Assembly: GCA_024336345.1 (NCBI GenBank)
Contig: JANFOG010000014.1
Coordinates: 62,001 to 126,000 of the forward strand
Length of the DNA stretch: 64,000 bases
Direction of reading: 5' to 3'
Source: Mariannaea sp. PMI_226
Lineage: Eukaryota; Ascomycota; Sordariomycetes; Hypocreales; Nectriaceae
Made by a program: the position numbers and the translations under genes. The notes beneath the pieces were generated by a model, which worked only from the letters and a program-made list of their open reading frames with translations, ran no database searches and was not told the DNA's origin. Within the stretch, counting starts at the first letter, position 1. The number at the start of each line of letters is the position of its first letter. Shown here in pieces: positions 11,734 through 22,617 of the stretch.

Positions 11734-13661
11734 AGTTGCTTGCTATTCAGGATATTCAATATACAATAGTGTTATGAGGGTTAGAAGTTTTGCAATGGGA
11801 TGAGAAATGAGGAGGTATTAACGCTCATAAAGTCACCCTTGTCGCTCTAAATTTGATTACCTACGTAGCACGAACCAAACACAAGCAGCCTGGGACTAAC
11901 AGGGTTCACCGGAGCATCTAGATACGCCGCAAATGGAGAACTGAATCATGGGACTAAAATATGCACTATGGCCTCGCAAGTGGAGCGCACATCGTTTGCA
12001 TTCGTGTGGAAACACCAATTTTACGTCACTGGCGGGACTTACGTATTTTTCATGATTAACAACCGCCGTTGCCGGTTGGAAGGATGTCTGCAGGCTATTG
12101 CTTACGGGCATGAAATCACTCTCCTCCAGGCTAAGGCGACATAAGGTGGATACCAAGATAGACGCCCACAGTCCCAGCGTTTCGAAATGTGGCAACTATG
12201 GAGAGTTTGCCCTCACGTCTCCAAAATGAAGTAGTTCAAAAAACCACGTTTGTTGTCAGTCCGGGCGACTCTTCACCCCGGAGCAATAGCTGAGTTTTTA
12301 CTCAGACCCCAGGGAAAAAGCGGGGGCCATATTGAGCGGTCCTCATTTCTCTTCTCAAAGTATGGCGAACAGTTTCCCTTCGGCGACGCTGTCAGTACTT
12401 AACACATAAGACGCAACAACTCTCGCGGAATTCGCTGAGATGCAACAGAAACGATCCGACAACCCGTTTTCAAGATCGATTTCTGAGCTGCGGCTACTCA
12501 AACTTTTGCAAAACCTGGCAGGGTCGCAACTGCGACTCTTATTTCCAACATAGTTATGGTCATTCAAGGTTGTGCAGACATCAGATCGGAAGATACAGTG
12601 GAGAAGCTTCATCAATCTGGCCGAATCGACAAATAGATCGCCTATTATGTCTCAGACGTTAGTTTTCATATTTCTCCTGAGCTGAGTACAGAGCTTCTAA
12701 GAATCATCAACAAGCAAGACTTGGTCAATACAATGGCTCTGACCTCCTGTAGGGATTGGGCAAAGAGGCACTCGCGTCTGCCTTGACAATCAGTATTACC
12801 AGAAATACAGGGCTGCAGCAAGCAAACGGATCCAAGCCCAACAGGTGCATATATGTAATCAGTTGACCCATTTTGCTTAGTGTTAGAAGCATGTAGATGT
12901 CCGGGCCAGACAGGTACAGAGCCGTTGACAGATAAATCATGGGAAAGTGAGGTTGCGCTCATCGTCTTCTGTCCGGGTTGGCTCCACAGGAATGCTCAGC
13001 CGTAACCCTGGGATGTTGGCCCCTTGAATGATGCTCTTGCGGAGCGATGATCCTTACTTGGAAACAACATAATTACGGTTCGACCTCCGCATAGAATAAC
13101 TGCTAGATGCCCCGGACTCTTTCCTTGCAAGACGGCACAGCCAACCGTTTTGGCTCTCTTGCGATCATGGCATTGTTTGTTGGATAGTTGCTTATAAGGA
13201 ACTTGGGTATAATAGCCTAGTTATTTAAACACGACGAGCTTCTCGACTAGACTTCCATCAGTTATATCTTTATATGCATTAAATTACATTGAAGACCGCA
13301 TGATGGTATACAACACCATGAAAAACTGAAGCGTCACATAGAATCTGACGGCTGTGAAAGAGCCAAAACAACCAATACGCTTCACCAATTTCCCTTCACG
13401 CTACGAGCAGTTAGTGACTCAGGTGGACAGTGCTCATCCCATTGACTACATCCTATCGTGAGGTGGGGGAAAGTCTTGGTAAAGAAGTAGATCAGACTGC
13501 GTTGTCCTTGTCGGCAAAGTCATTCAAACATTGCTTTCGCGGTCACAAGGGGTATTTAGGAACCTTCTTCGGATGAAACGTCTACTTTCATCGCCTGATG
13601 CAAAACAGAGTTTGAGCAAATGCGGATGCTCAGCATTGATGTTATAGTTATTCTATATTTT
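11734..13661. other. gene-free interval
   Basis: 1.9 kb with only short frames on both strands (for example 12355-12615 and 12666-12962 minus). One of them is hydrophobic, but none matches a family I recognise. A CGG/CCG inverted repeat at 12260-12282 is listed separately. Confidence 0.45.
12260..12282. promoter_or_regulatory. possible Zn2Cys6 site: TCCGGG-N11-CCCGGA
   Basis: A perfect inverted repeat of 6-bp arms separated by 11 bases contains CGG and CCG half-sites 13 bases apart. Many Zn2Cys6 regulators bind inverted CGG triplets with fixed spacing. It lies 530 bp upstream of the decarboxylase-like gene and about 1.4 kb from the end of the Zn2Cys6 gene. Function is inferred only. Confidence 0.25.
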
Positions 13662-16314
13662 TTAAACCATTGTGTTATATTCTGGTTGAAATAACTCTGT
13701 CGCTTCATCGCTATCCGCGGCTGCGAGGAACATTTCCTGCCACGTTGTGTCATTCCGTACATGCGATAAATCTGGCTGTGGCCCTGGCGATGGATCTTGT
13801 GCGTGCTTAAATTGAGGCTGTTGCGGGCGGGATATTTGGTAGTCGGATAACTTGAGAAATTTGATATGGCGAGGGTTAAACGGATTTTGTAGCACCGAAA
13901 GCAACTGGTAGACGTCGTTGAAGTTTTGCATACTAAACGCTTGCTTCTTCAAAACGTTGACAGAATCTAAAGCCGACCATCAGTCATTGTCAGGATGACT
14001 CATGCGAATTCACACTGACCAAGCATGGCATGACAAAAGTGCCACCATTGTGCAAACTGTTCCAGGGACAACGCTAGAATATCGACAGAGCCCAACAGCC
14101 TGGTTCGATCTTGGCTATCCATTTCTTCACCAATCATGGTCTGTACTATCAGAACCATGGCCGCCAACCAGATGGCACAGGATGTCTCGGGGTTGACGGT
14201 ACGGAAATATTCGGCGTCCCAGTCGCGCAGTACTCCTACTACAGCCTCGGCATGTGACGTGCATGTCGTCCACTGGAGCTTTATTGACTTTACGGCTTCG
14301 TCATCGAGAGGCACCGAGTCTGGATTACGCGGCGGGCAATGCGGATACTCCAAAAGCAGGCGGGAACTATGCACGTCTAGATGAGCTTCATGCTGAGAAG
14401 TTGCTTAAAGGTGGTGACTTACATATAGAGTTGAATAAGGACTTCCAGTCTCTTCTTGTGCTCGACAGTCGTCTCCCATTTCATACAATTCCTAACTGGC
14501 TGACAAAACCATGGAGGTAAGCTGAGTCTAAGAGCTGCCAGAGCATTTGCCACAATTTCGTGCCGGTTCTTGACATGTTTCGCCTGAGAGTGATATCGGA
14601 GTGCACTGATGGTAGCGACCTCTCGCATGAGGTGGTTGACAACAATGAACATGTTGTAGCTCTTTGCCTCGTTGGAAGTTTGCAGCTCCCTCATCAGGCT
14701 CCATGCTTTGTCCACGTCACTGTTGAGAAATATCTGCGACGATGATCTGACTTGGCTGTCTGCAAGCTCGGCCGGAGTGGTAGATGTGAATGCGGTGCAG
14801 ACAACTTGCTCGTTGATGACGAATGGAGTTGCGCCGGAGATGCCCACCCAGGCATCCAGCTTCCATACGCACCACCAAACATGCCGCCTTGCTTCTTTTT
14901 CCAATTCTGACAACGCGCCGGCCGAGTCTGCACTTGAAGCGTCAATCTGGTGAAGACCGAGCTCATAGGCCATTCTAACGATGTTCCCCGCTGATACCCA
15001 GGCTTTGCGGCCAGGGTAACTGGTATACTCGTATACACATAGCAAGAATGCAGCTCTTAGGTCATCTAAAGTGATGGGACCATCGGCGTTTTCACTATTC
15101 GCATACGCCATTTTAGCTCTGCTAGTAAAGGCTTCAGCAAGACCACAGACACTCCCTGAATGATTGAGAGTCTCCAATTCTGAGGAATACCGAGAGGACA
15201 ATGCAAACATAGCATATAGAATGGCTGGCCGTATTCTTTTCTTGTGATAATCATCAAAAAATGCGGCTTTTTGGAAAAGTGGATAAATCGGTTGCAAATA
15301 TGTAAAATACAGAGAAATACTGCTCAACTGTCAGGTCATTATCCGGTCGATGGAGAGTATTGAACGTACAGATGCATTTCCATATCAGTAGACAGGTCAA
15401 GCGTTAAATCCAATCTTGATGCCTCGTCGACTCTCACGGAGAGGTTAGCGTTGGGTACTTGAAGGACACCTTGGCTATTCCTGTTGGAGCTAGCACTAAT
15501 TCTGCTATGTTGAGATTGGTTTTCCCAGCTCTCGGCTGCAATGTCAATATTTTCTGCCCAATGCTCAGAGAAGTTGAGGTTTGGGCAATCTGCCTTTGGT
15601 AATGCAACGTCATTCTGATGCGCAACATTCAGACTGGGCTCGATATCACTTATATCGTTAGGCATGGTGCTTGTCCAAGTCTGAAGTCCAATTCTATGGC
15701 TTTCCGCGGTTGATGTTGGCAAGGCGTAATCCAGTGTATTTCGTGGCTCCGTGATTTGCGGAGAGCCCGTATATTCAGTAGGAAATGGCAAAACTCCATG
15801 TTGCCGGTGCTGTAGCATCTTTTCGAAACGGTCTGGCAACATGTCAGCACAACCAGGCGCCGGCGGAGTATGCTCATCAATTCACACCTACCTAGCTGTG
15901 CCTGTATTTTTAGTTCCCGGGCACTTGTGCTGCCTTTGCGTGGACCAGGCTTCCGCTTGTGTGTGGTGTATGTACAATTGAAATGCCGGTCGATGCAAGC
16001 CTGGCATTTCGGTTTTGCCATGTTACCTGGGTCACAATCAGAGATCATCTCTCACTCTTTGCTCGTGACTGATTGGAAAACCGTCATACACTTCGACTTT
16101 TTCCTACGCAAGCGAAGAATAACAGTTAGCAAATGCTTTCAAAAGTGCTGGTATGCTCATCAGCTCCGGTGCCGCTCGGCTTTCACGAGGGGAACAGCAT
16201 CTACCTTCGACAGTTGTCACATACTCGCAGCCCGCGAGGTCCTTCACCGGCTTCGGTAGGCCCAACGCTGTCAAGCGGAGTTGCATTACAGTCCTGGCTT
16301 GAACCAGACGTCAT
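13662..16314 (-). CDS. Zn2Cys6 transcription factor with 14-nt microexon
   Basis: Seven exons: 16205-16314, 16090-16103, 15892-16026, 15370-15832, 14423-15322, 14020-14366 and 13662-13966, total 757 residues. Joining exons 1-3 rebuilds a perfect binuclear cluster: VCDNCRRKKSKC followed by NMAKPKCQACIDRHFNC, with CX2CX6CX6CX2CX6C spacing. The second exon is only 14 nt. It lies between an intron with a TGCTAAC branch point and a 63-nt intron. A basic linker (THKRKPGPRKGS) follows. The middle region contains a fungal_trans-like domain (LYFTYLQPIYPLF, RRHVWWCVWKLDAWVGIS). It is divergent from the FAD monooxygenase at 17519 and is the obvious candidate regulator of that gene and its neighbours; the target is inferred from position only. 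Confidence 0.9.
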
Positions 16315-17518
16315 GGTGGCCGATGAGAGATGCAATTTAAACAAGGGCTCAAGAATTTAAATGAGGCAAGTTTCGATCTGATTGCCCGAGCATGATTTGG
16401 GAGGAAAATCCGGGGATCATTGATGTGGGTGGGGGAAGCTGGGGTACAGGCCGGGCCGTAATCTGAACTCCGTACAGTTCTCCAAATTGAAAAAATGCAG
16501 CCAATAACCGCCTACAGACTGCGCCACTTGCTGCGCGGCCAGACACCAGAACGGCAAGTTGACCTTGGCAAAGTCATGTGCATCAATCTCGTTGCGTAGT
16601 AGTCAATCAAGCAAATAACCTCATCAAAGGCCAATCATGTTTGAGTCAATTGGAGCCTCACACCACTCCCTTCATATTTGATCCAAATCAAAATCCATTT
16701 GGTCCTACTGGTGCTCAACGGCTCATTGTCAGAAGCCCAGGTGGAATCTCAGCGGTTGATCTACAACCAGATTTTCTTGAGTAAAGCGCCGGCAATTCTG
16801 CTATTGGGGCTGCTGGTGGAATTGGACGAATCGGTCCTGGTTCATCTTCAAGCCCAATTAGCAAGCAAGTATGTGAACATCGAGTTCTAGTCCAACGAAC
16901 ATACGACCTTGGGAGGCTCACATGAATCTTGAATCGTATTTCACCCTCGTCCAATGTTGGCGCTACTGCGCATCTGGTCTCTCAGCCATTTTTTAATTGA
17001 CTAATGGAGCATTCCTTGATCAGGCTACAACTTGACAGGTGCCACGTTCAATAGTACCCGACACTGGAATGCTGGTGTCTTATGCGGGGCTTATCTATTT
17101 GTTCCCAAATCCGCCAGGACGGAGTTGCTAGCTTCCTCTTTCCATCGGCATTCGGCAGCTAAATGACCGTGGAGGGGCATTGCCGGAGCAATGTCACCAG
17201 AGATCCTCCGCTGCGCTTCCAGTGTACAAGATGCCTAAATCAGAAGCATCATATTTGTAACTTGTGCAATCATCCGCGGCGGCACTGTTAGAGCACGAAT
17301 GCAAAAGAAAATTTATATTTGAGAGACATTGGCTATCTGTCGTTGCTGAAACGTCATCCTTTTTCAAACCTACTTCTCGTCGGATATCAGTTGCGGCTTC
17401 CAACTAGACCGCTGCAGTGATTCGTGATTCTTCCCACTGAGGAACAACCAAGAGCATATTTGAGATCACTCCAAACGGGCACACATTGACACAAAGGCGA
17501 AAGCAGACGAAGTGAAAC
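16315..17518. other. divergent intergenic region, regulator / FAD monooxygenase
   Basis: 1.2 kb between divergent genes. Short frames at 16578-16890 read in two plus frames as Gly/Pro-rich peptide (NPFGPTGAQR, then GAAGGIGRIGPG after a stop), which may be a decayed gene fragment. Otherwise nothing is recognised. Confidence 0.4.
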
Positions 17519-18652
17519 ATGCCTTGTATAGGAAGTGTCTGCATTATAGGCGGTGGCATTGCAGGCTTATCGTCAGCAATTGCACTCTCGCGCATTGGCC
17601 TCACCTGCGAAGTCTTCGAAAAGAATGACGCCAAAGAGGGCGCAGCAATCGGCTTGACGGGACAGGTAGTGAATGCTTTAGACGAGCTGGGAATATACGA
17701 CCTGGTGCACGATGCAGGGCATCCCTTTTCGCACGACTCGCAAGCTGCGTCACTGCGCGATTCCACTGGAAACCTGCTCAATGCCTTTCCCAAACCCAAA
17801 ACCACAGATGCAAAGTTGGGCGTCGGAATCTACAGGCCAACGTTGATTAAACTCATGACCGAGGTCGCAAAAGGCTTGGGGGTCAAGATCAACCTAGAAG
17901 TGACGTTTACAAACATTGACAATCGCTCAGACGGAGTCACAGTCACCTTGACTACCGGTCAAAGCCGCACTTACGACATTCTGCTTGGAGCGGATGGCAT
18001 CTCATCAGAAACCCGTCGTATCCTATTCCCTCATATACCCCCACCAGCCTACTCGGGCCAATGGAGCATTCGGTGGATGGCTCCAGGTCCTCCCATCGAA
18101 CCGGAAAGCTGGTATAGCAGCTCGGTCGGCCGCATGGGTTTCTATGCCCTCCCTGAGGGCCCTGAGGGCTTGATCTATTGTCCTTCAGTATTCAATGTTC
18201 CCGAAAACAAGCGCATGACTGGCGAGGACGTTTACAGCTTGTTCAGCGATCTGCTCGACTCAATGACAGCCCCTGCCATTGTTGAATTGAGAAGCAGACT
18301 AAAACCGGACTCCGTACTCATCGGTCGCCCTTTTAACTGGATCCTGCTTCCCCAGCCATGGCATACCAACCGGGCGCTTCTCATTGGCGATGCCGCACAC
18401 GCTACAACGGCCCATCTGGGTATGGGTGGCGGAATGGCAATTGAGGACGCAGTCGTGCTTGCGCAGTGTATCAAGGAGGCAAAGAGCATCGGGGTTGCAT
18501 TTGAGGCTTTCATCAAACGCCGTTTTGAACGGGTTGCGCTGGTCGTCAACACCAGTGTAGCACTGTCCAAGCTTGAGCAGCAAAATGCGTCTCCAGCGGA
18601 GACCATGGCGGTCATTGGGAAAGCAAGGGCTGCGATTGCAGGTCCCTACTAA
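17519..18652 (+). CDS. FAD-dependent monooxygenase, salicylate-hydroxylase-like
   Basis: An intronless frame of 377 residues. All three group A flavoprotein hydroxylase motifs are visible: the N-terminal dinucleotide fold CIIGGGIAGLSSAIAL, the DG motif LLGADGISSETRR at about 158-170, and the GD motif RALLIGDAAHATTAHLGMGG near residue 285. Proteins of this class use NAD(P)H and O2 to hydroxylate, or hydroxylate and decarboxylate, aromatic rings (salicylate hydroxylase, 6-hydroxynicotinate 3-monooxygenase), and some epoxidise. No membrane segment or signal peptide is seen, so it should be cytosolic. Its neighbours are a divergent Zn2Cys6 regulator and a downstream nitroreductase-like gene, which fits oxidative breakdown of an aromatic compound. 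The substrate is unknown. Confidence 0.88.
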   Translation: MPCIGSVCIIGGGIAGLSSAIALSRIGLTCEVFEKNDAKEGAAIGLTGQVVNALDELGIYDLVHDAGHPFSHDSQAASLRDSTGNLLNAFPKPKTTDAKLGVGIYRPTLIKLMTEVAKGLGVKINLEVTFTNIDNRSDGVTVTLTTGQSRTYDILLGADGISSETRRILFPHIPPPAYSGQWSIRWMAPGPPIEPESWYSSSVGRMGFYALPEGPEGLIYCPSVFNVPENKRMTGEDVYSLFSDLLDSMTAPAIVELRSRLKPDSVLIGRPFNWILLPQPWHTNRALLIGDAAHATTAHLGMGGGMAIEDAVVLAQCIKEAKSIGVAFEAFIKRRFERVALVVNTSVALSKLEQQNASPAETMAVIGKARAAIAGPY

Positions 18653-19936
18653 CTTTTAGGGCAGTATTTTGTCCAACATAAAGTTTGATGTGAAGTTTTA
18701 GTTATTTATGAATTATAGACTCAACTCATCAACACAAAAAATTCCGTACCTATGTGCTCCCTAACTGTTATTGTATATTGTCCGTTGCCAATAGCTTAAA
18801 AGAATATAACGAACCAGCCTCAAGTCGCGTCAAATCACATCCTAATGGCTGTATTATCTTCACGCCGCTCCTCCCCAAAGTCGGACGAGACATTCTGGAC
18901 GTGGACTCTACCGTAAATACAGCAATAGTTAGATCCAGACACAAAATTTGCTCCTTTCTGATTTTGCGTCCAAGCAAAGTTGTCGCAGGCCACTATTCGG
19001 GGAGACCGCCCGATTTAGCGTTATGAAATGGGTCTTGCCTTTCCGGCGTATCCAGATCCTCCGGTCGCCGGGTCGCATTGACTGCTTTGCTTGTTAGGCC
19101 GAGATCTCCGCTTTCGTTTTCCCCATGTGGACAACCAGACATGGTCCCCATTGAGGTGTCTCTTTTTCCCGGTCCTGGCTCACGGTGAAATTATTGCCTA
19201 GGGATGTTCCATTAAGGATACGCTTTGATTGCCGATGTCCCTCATGTTGAAGTTATTCATCAGACCATTCCTGTCAGCCATTCAAACCCGTGAGGAATTA
19301 ACAGGAAAGGAAGATACTATGGCGTTGTCGTACTCTTAAAGTTGGGGGCTCCTTTACTATAGTGCTCAGTGATCACGCCAAGTCAACATTATAGTCCCCA
19401 CGAAACTTGTCCCGGTTTCGGATGCCCGGTGCCTTGTCCAGAGCCATCAGAACCAGTATTAGTCAGCGCATATATTCTTTCAGGCCCCATTGGCGGTCTA
19501 GGGTGATCATAAATTTCAATATTGCGCAGGCAGAGGTACGGAAGTTGCTTCTCTCTTGAGCTTGGTCATGGTAGGAAGAATACAGCTGCAGGGTCATCTT
19601 CAACCGTAGAAAATCTCGATGCATCTATCAGTTGCCCTGTAATTGGTCCCATTCCTGGCAGGTTGCATAATGAATAGTGTCCGCATCTCACGTGCATTAG
19701 TGAGGGCCGAATCACGAGCAAGTCTACGGGATCTATCAGGTTCATGTCTATAGTTGGGCGTTGCCTAGAGTTCGCATAAAAACTGCACTAAATATAAAGA
19801 GCTGCTGATAAATACCAGTGTTTAACGTGGTAGAATTGCGTTGCTATTTAGTACGATCATCTCTTGTTCAGCTGATCAGCCTCAACAAACACCATTTAGG
19901 TGGTACCTGATTAAACAGCTCTATTTCGGACCTCAA
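18653..19936. other. gene-free interval
   Basis: 1.3 kb with no supported gene. The frame 18754-19026 has no recognisable content. The last part (about 19780-19936) is the presumed promoter of the nitroreductase-like gene. Confidence 0.45.
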
Positions 19937-20640
19937 ATGTCTACATCAAACTTTACGGGATCTCAGTGGCTCAAGGCCGCAGAGAATCGACGTAGCGAGT
20001 ACAAACTTGCCAGTACTTCCCATATTGACGACAAGCAAGTTGAAGACATCCTGCGCCAAGTCCTCTCATTTGCCCCGTCTGCCTACAATTCTCAGCCGGT
20101 TCGTATTACTTTGATTACTGCCGCCAAGCATAAGCAATTATGGGACACTATTATTGCACTAGCAGAGCCAATACTTAAAACTATTGGTGCTGAAGTCTGG
20201 GACGCAATGAAGGGAAAACTAGAGGCACACAAAGGCGCCTATGGCTCGGTAAGCCCAGGTATTGAGTGATCGCGGGGTACTCTTAACATTTAACGAACCA
20301 CTCCTTGTTGCAGATTTTATTTTGGGAACGCGGCCAAACGATTCAAGAATCTGCTGCGCGACATAAAGCGGTATCTCTACAAACTCTGGGCGAATGGGCC
20401 GAACATTCTAACGGCATGCACCAAATCTTAACCTGGACGGCGCTTTCATTGGAGGGACTTGGAGCCAATCTGCAGCACATGAATGCGATGCCTCCTGTTG
20501 AAAACATGATAAAGGACTTCTGCGGAGTGGATTCCGATTACAAGCTCAAGGCTCATCTTAATTATGGTGATCTGGTTGGTGAAGAATCTCAGAAGAAGCC
20601 GAAGCTGCCTTTAAGTGAGACCCTAACAGTTTTAAAATAA
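19937..20640 (+). CDS. nitroreductase-like flavoprotein (fungal Frm2/Hbn1 type)
   Basis: Two exons, 19937-20248 and 20314-20640, give 212 residues. Features of the fungal nitroreductase family are the N-terminal RRSEYKLA and the FMN-binding LSFAPSAYNSQPVRITLI. The splice junction restores AYGSILFWE, and the C-terminal half has LEGLGANLQHMN near GVDSDYKLKAHLNYGD. These enzymes reduce nitro compounds or quinones, or serve lipid and redox signalling, using FMN and NAD(P)H. An in-frame upstream ATG at 19841 would add 32 residues. I chose the later start because the family normally begins near this point. It lies between an FAD monooxygenase and a transporter on the same strand, so it may share their regulation. 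Confidence 0.85.
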
Positions 20641-22617
20641 TTAAAAAGAGGGTTTAGAGTGGTTTGGTGTCGCATCCAGTTGAGAAGGGCTGTATTTAAA
20701 ATTTATTCGACAAGGCTATGCTTGAACCGGTAAACTTGAGAACTGAAGGACCATCTTGCCATGACCCAGAGTAGGCAACAATCAGTACGTGACGATACCT
20801 GTGCTTTTAAACCCATTCTTGTTTCTCTATCATGGATGGCTGAGGTTGAACACGTCGACCCCTCTGTTGTGAAAGTGTCACGGAACGTAGGGTCAAGAAT
20901 GTAGGTGTGACGATAAGTGACTTCCCCAGACTACCTAATCCTATGAGGGGTTTATATAAGGGATTTTCCCCTGAAGACGCCCCCCTGAATAGGGGAAGAG
21001 GGGCCGGGGGCCCCCCACAGGGGCCGCCGAGACCGGCTACTAAGATCACCCTATGGGTATATTACAGTGGGAGGCTTGAGGTATCTATAGTATCCATCTA
21101 CATAGAGCTGGGCTCTCCGTGACAGAAAGGCTAGTAACGACTTGATTGAACTAACTAGTCCCTACATTCTGTTTACTATGAAGAAGAGAAGGAAAATAGC
21201 CCCAGTACAGCCCCATAGAAGATTTTACACATTATTGCCTAACACCATCCAGAAAGACATTGAGTTTGATGACTACCAGCGACCGCCAGGATTAATACTA
21301 AAAGGGCTTGCTCTATTATTAAGGTTTAAAAGTGCATAGATCATGGTGTAGGGTTTTGAAGGGTTTATTACTTTGGATTACAAGTTCTAAGGGCTGAGCT
21401 GGATGATGGCTAGGGCTTGCACTTGACTGCCACTGCCACTACAACGACTGGGAGCCTCCGGTAACAAGCGAGATTAGCAGCGCCGAGCTCCTGGAATTAT
21501 CCTTCTCTCCATCTACTCCCTCCCCATTCTTTAGCTTTGGATATTCATTGCAATCGCCTAGCCAGGTGTTAAGACTTTTCCTTGGACCGTTACCGCTTAT
21601 ATTGTAGACGTTTCACTCTATAATAAGATAGTAATCGTTATTCTAGTGTTTGATGACTTCCATTGCTAAGCGTAGGTCAGGGATATAAGAAGATTAAAAA
21701 ATAATTGCTGCCTAGTCTCAGAATCTATGAGAGAATTACTCTTTCATTACAAAGAGAAGTACCATTGGAAGTAGTTGGCACTGAGCACTGAAATGTATTT
21801 TCATGGCAATGGCGCTAGCCCATGACCACCCTAATAAACTTGGTCCGATTTCAGCTTGTTTCCAAGTATAGAAGCAATACGAAGTCCTGAAGTATTCCAC
21901 AGCCACATTGTAAGAAACCAGCGAGCACACTCAAAGCAATAAGGGCACAGGAGGTACCCTTTTCTATATCTTCATTGATTATTGGTGCTCTGTGTGCTCA
22001 GTATCGCTTCACCTGATCACACTGAGCACAGTGATACTCAACAAACTTATGGGTTAACGAAGATCGCTTCAGTCGTCCATTCTCGACTGTGTAATCTCAG
22101 ATCCACCCATATCTCGTGTCTCTGGAGTGTGAGGAAACTTCGCGTGACCATAAGCAGGGGTGGCGCCTCAGGACAATGGAGGGTTGCCCCCGGAATGTCT
22201 CCCCCACAGCTGGCGACGAGTCCCCTGCTTGGAATAATTTGCCTCCTTGAGACTAAATTTCTCAGAAGAAAGGCTCGTGAAGGGCTCACCATAGGACTCT
22301 ACTTCCAATTTCCAGCTCGGGAACAAGACGCGGAACATCTGGTCTCTCCGAATTTTAGAGCAGTTTTGAATATTCCTCCATCCCCAGAGAAGGGGTGGGT
22401 TTTTGGTGGACCCTCTACTGTGAATAAGCCCCACGACGAATCCCGGCCCGAAATCTATCTCCGCAATGGGCTAAGATGTTATCCACAGACCTTAATTACC
22501 CGTTTGACTGCTCAACAGTAGAGACCCTTCTTATGCATTATGAATTCCAAAGGGTCCATTCAGTATTCATAAAGATTAACTCTCGCCCTGACCTACCTGA
22601 CCTGAATTGAGTTTGAA
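20641..22617. other. gene-free interval containing a solo LTR
   Basis: 2 kb between nitroreductase and transporter. It contains the solo LTR listed separately. The rest includes a translatable but unrecognised frame at 21982-22521 and AT-rich filler. It may include further decayed transposon sequence, which I cannot prove. Confidence 0.5.
20876..21124. mobile_element. solo LTR of an LTR retrotransposon, with target duplication
   Basis: A 249-bp element begins TGTCACGGA and ends TCCGTGACA, so it has 9-bp inverted ends of the TG..CA type used by LTR retrotransposons. It is flanked on both sides by the same five bases, GAAAG (20871-20875 and 21125-21129), as expected of a target-site duplication. 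A TATA-like TTATATAA lies at about 20951. No internal coding region is present, so the element has been reduced to one LTR by recombination. The perfect duplication suggests an insertion that is not very old. The superfamily cannot be decided from the LTR alone. Confidence 0.88.

Noticed and set aside
12355..12962. Short hydrophobic minus-strand frames that resemble a membrane protein
   Set aside because: No family motif, no supporting splice sites and overlapping competing frames; not enough for a gene call.
16578..16890. Gly/Pro-rich peptide encoded in two frames of the divergent promoter
   Set aside because: Interrupted by a stop and without clear start or splice signals; mentioned only as possible debris.
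21982..22521. 179-residue plus-strand frame upstream of the transporter
   Set aside because: Composition unlike the neighbouring genes, no domain, open antisense frames too; may be transposon debris but terminal repeats were not found.
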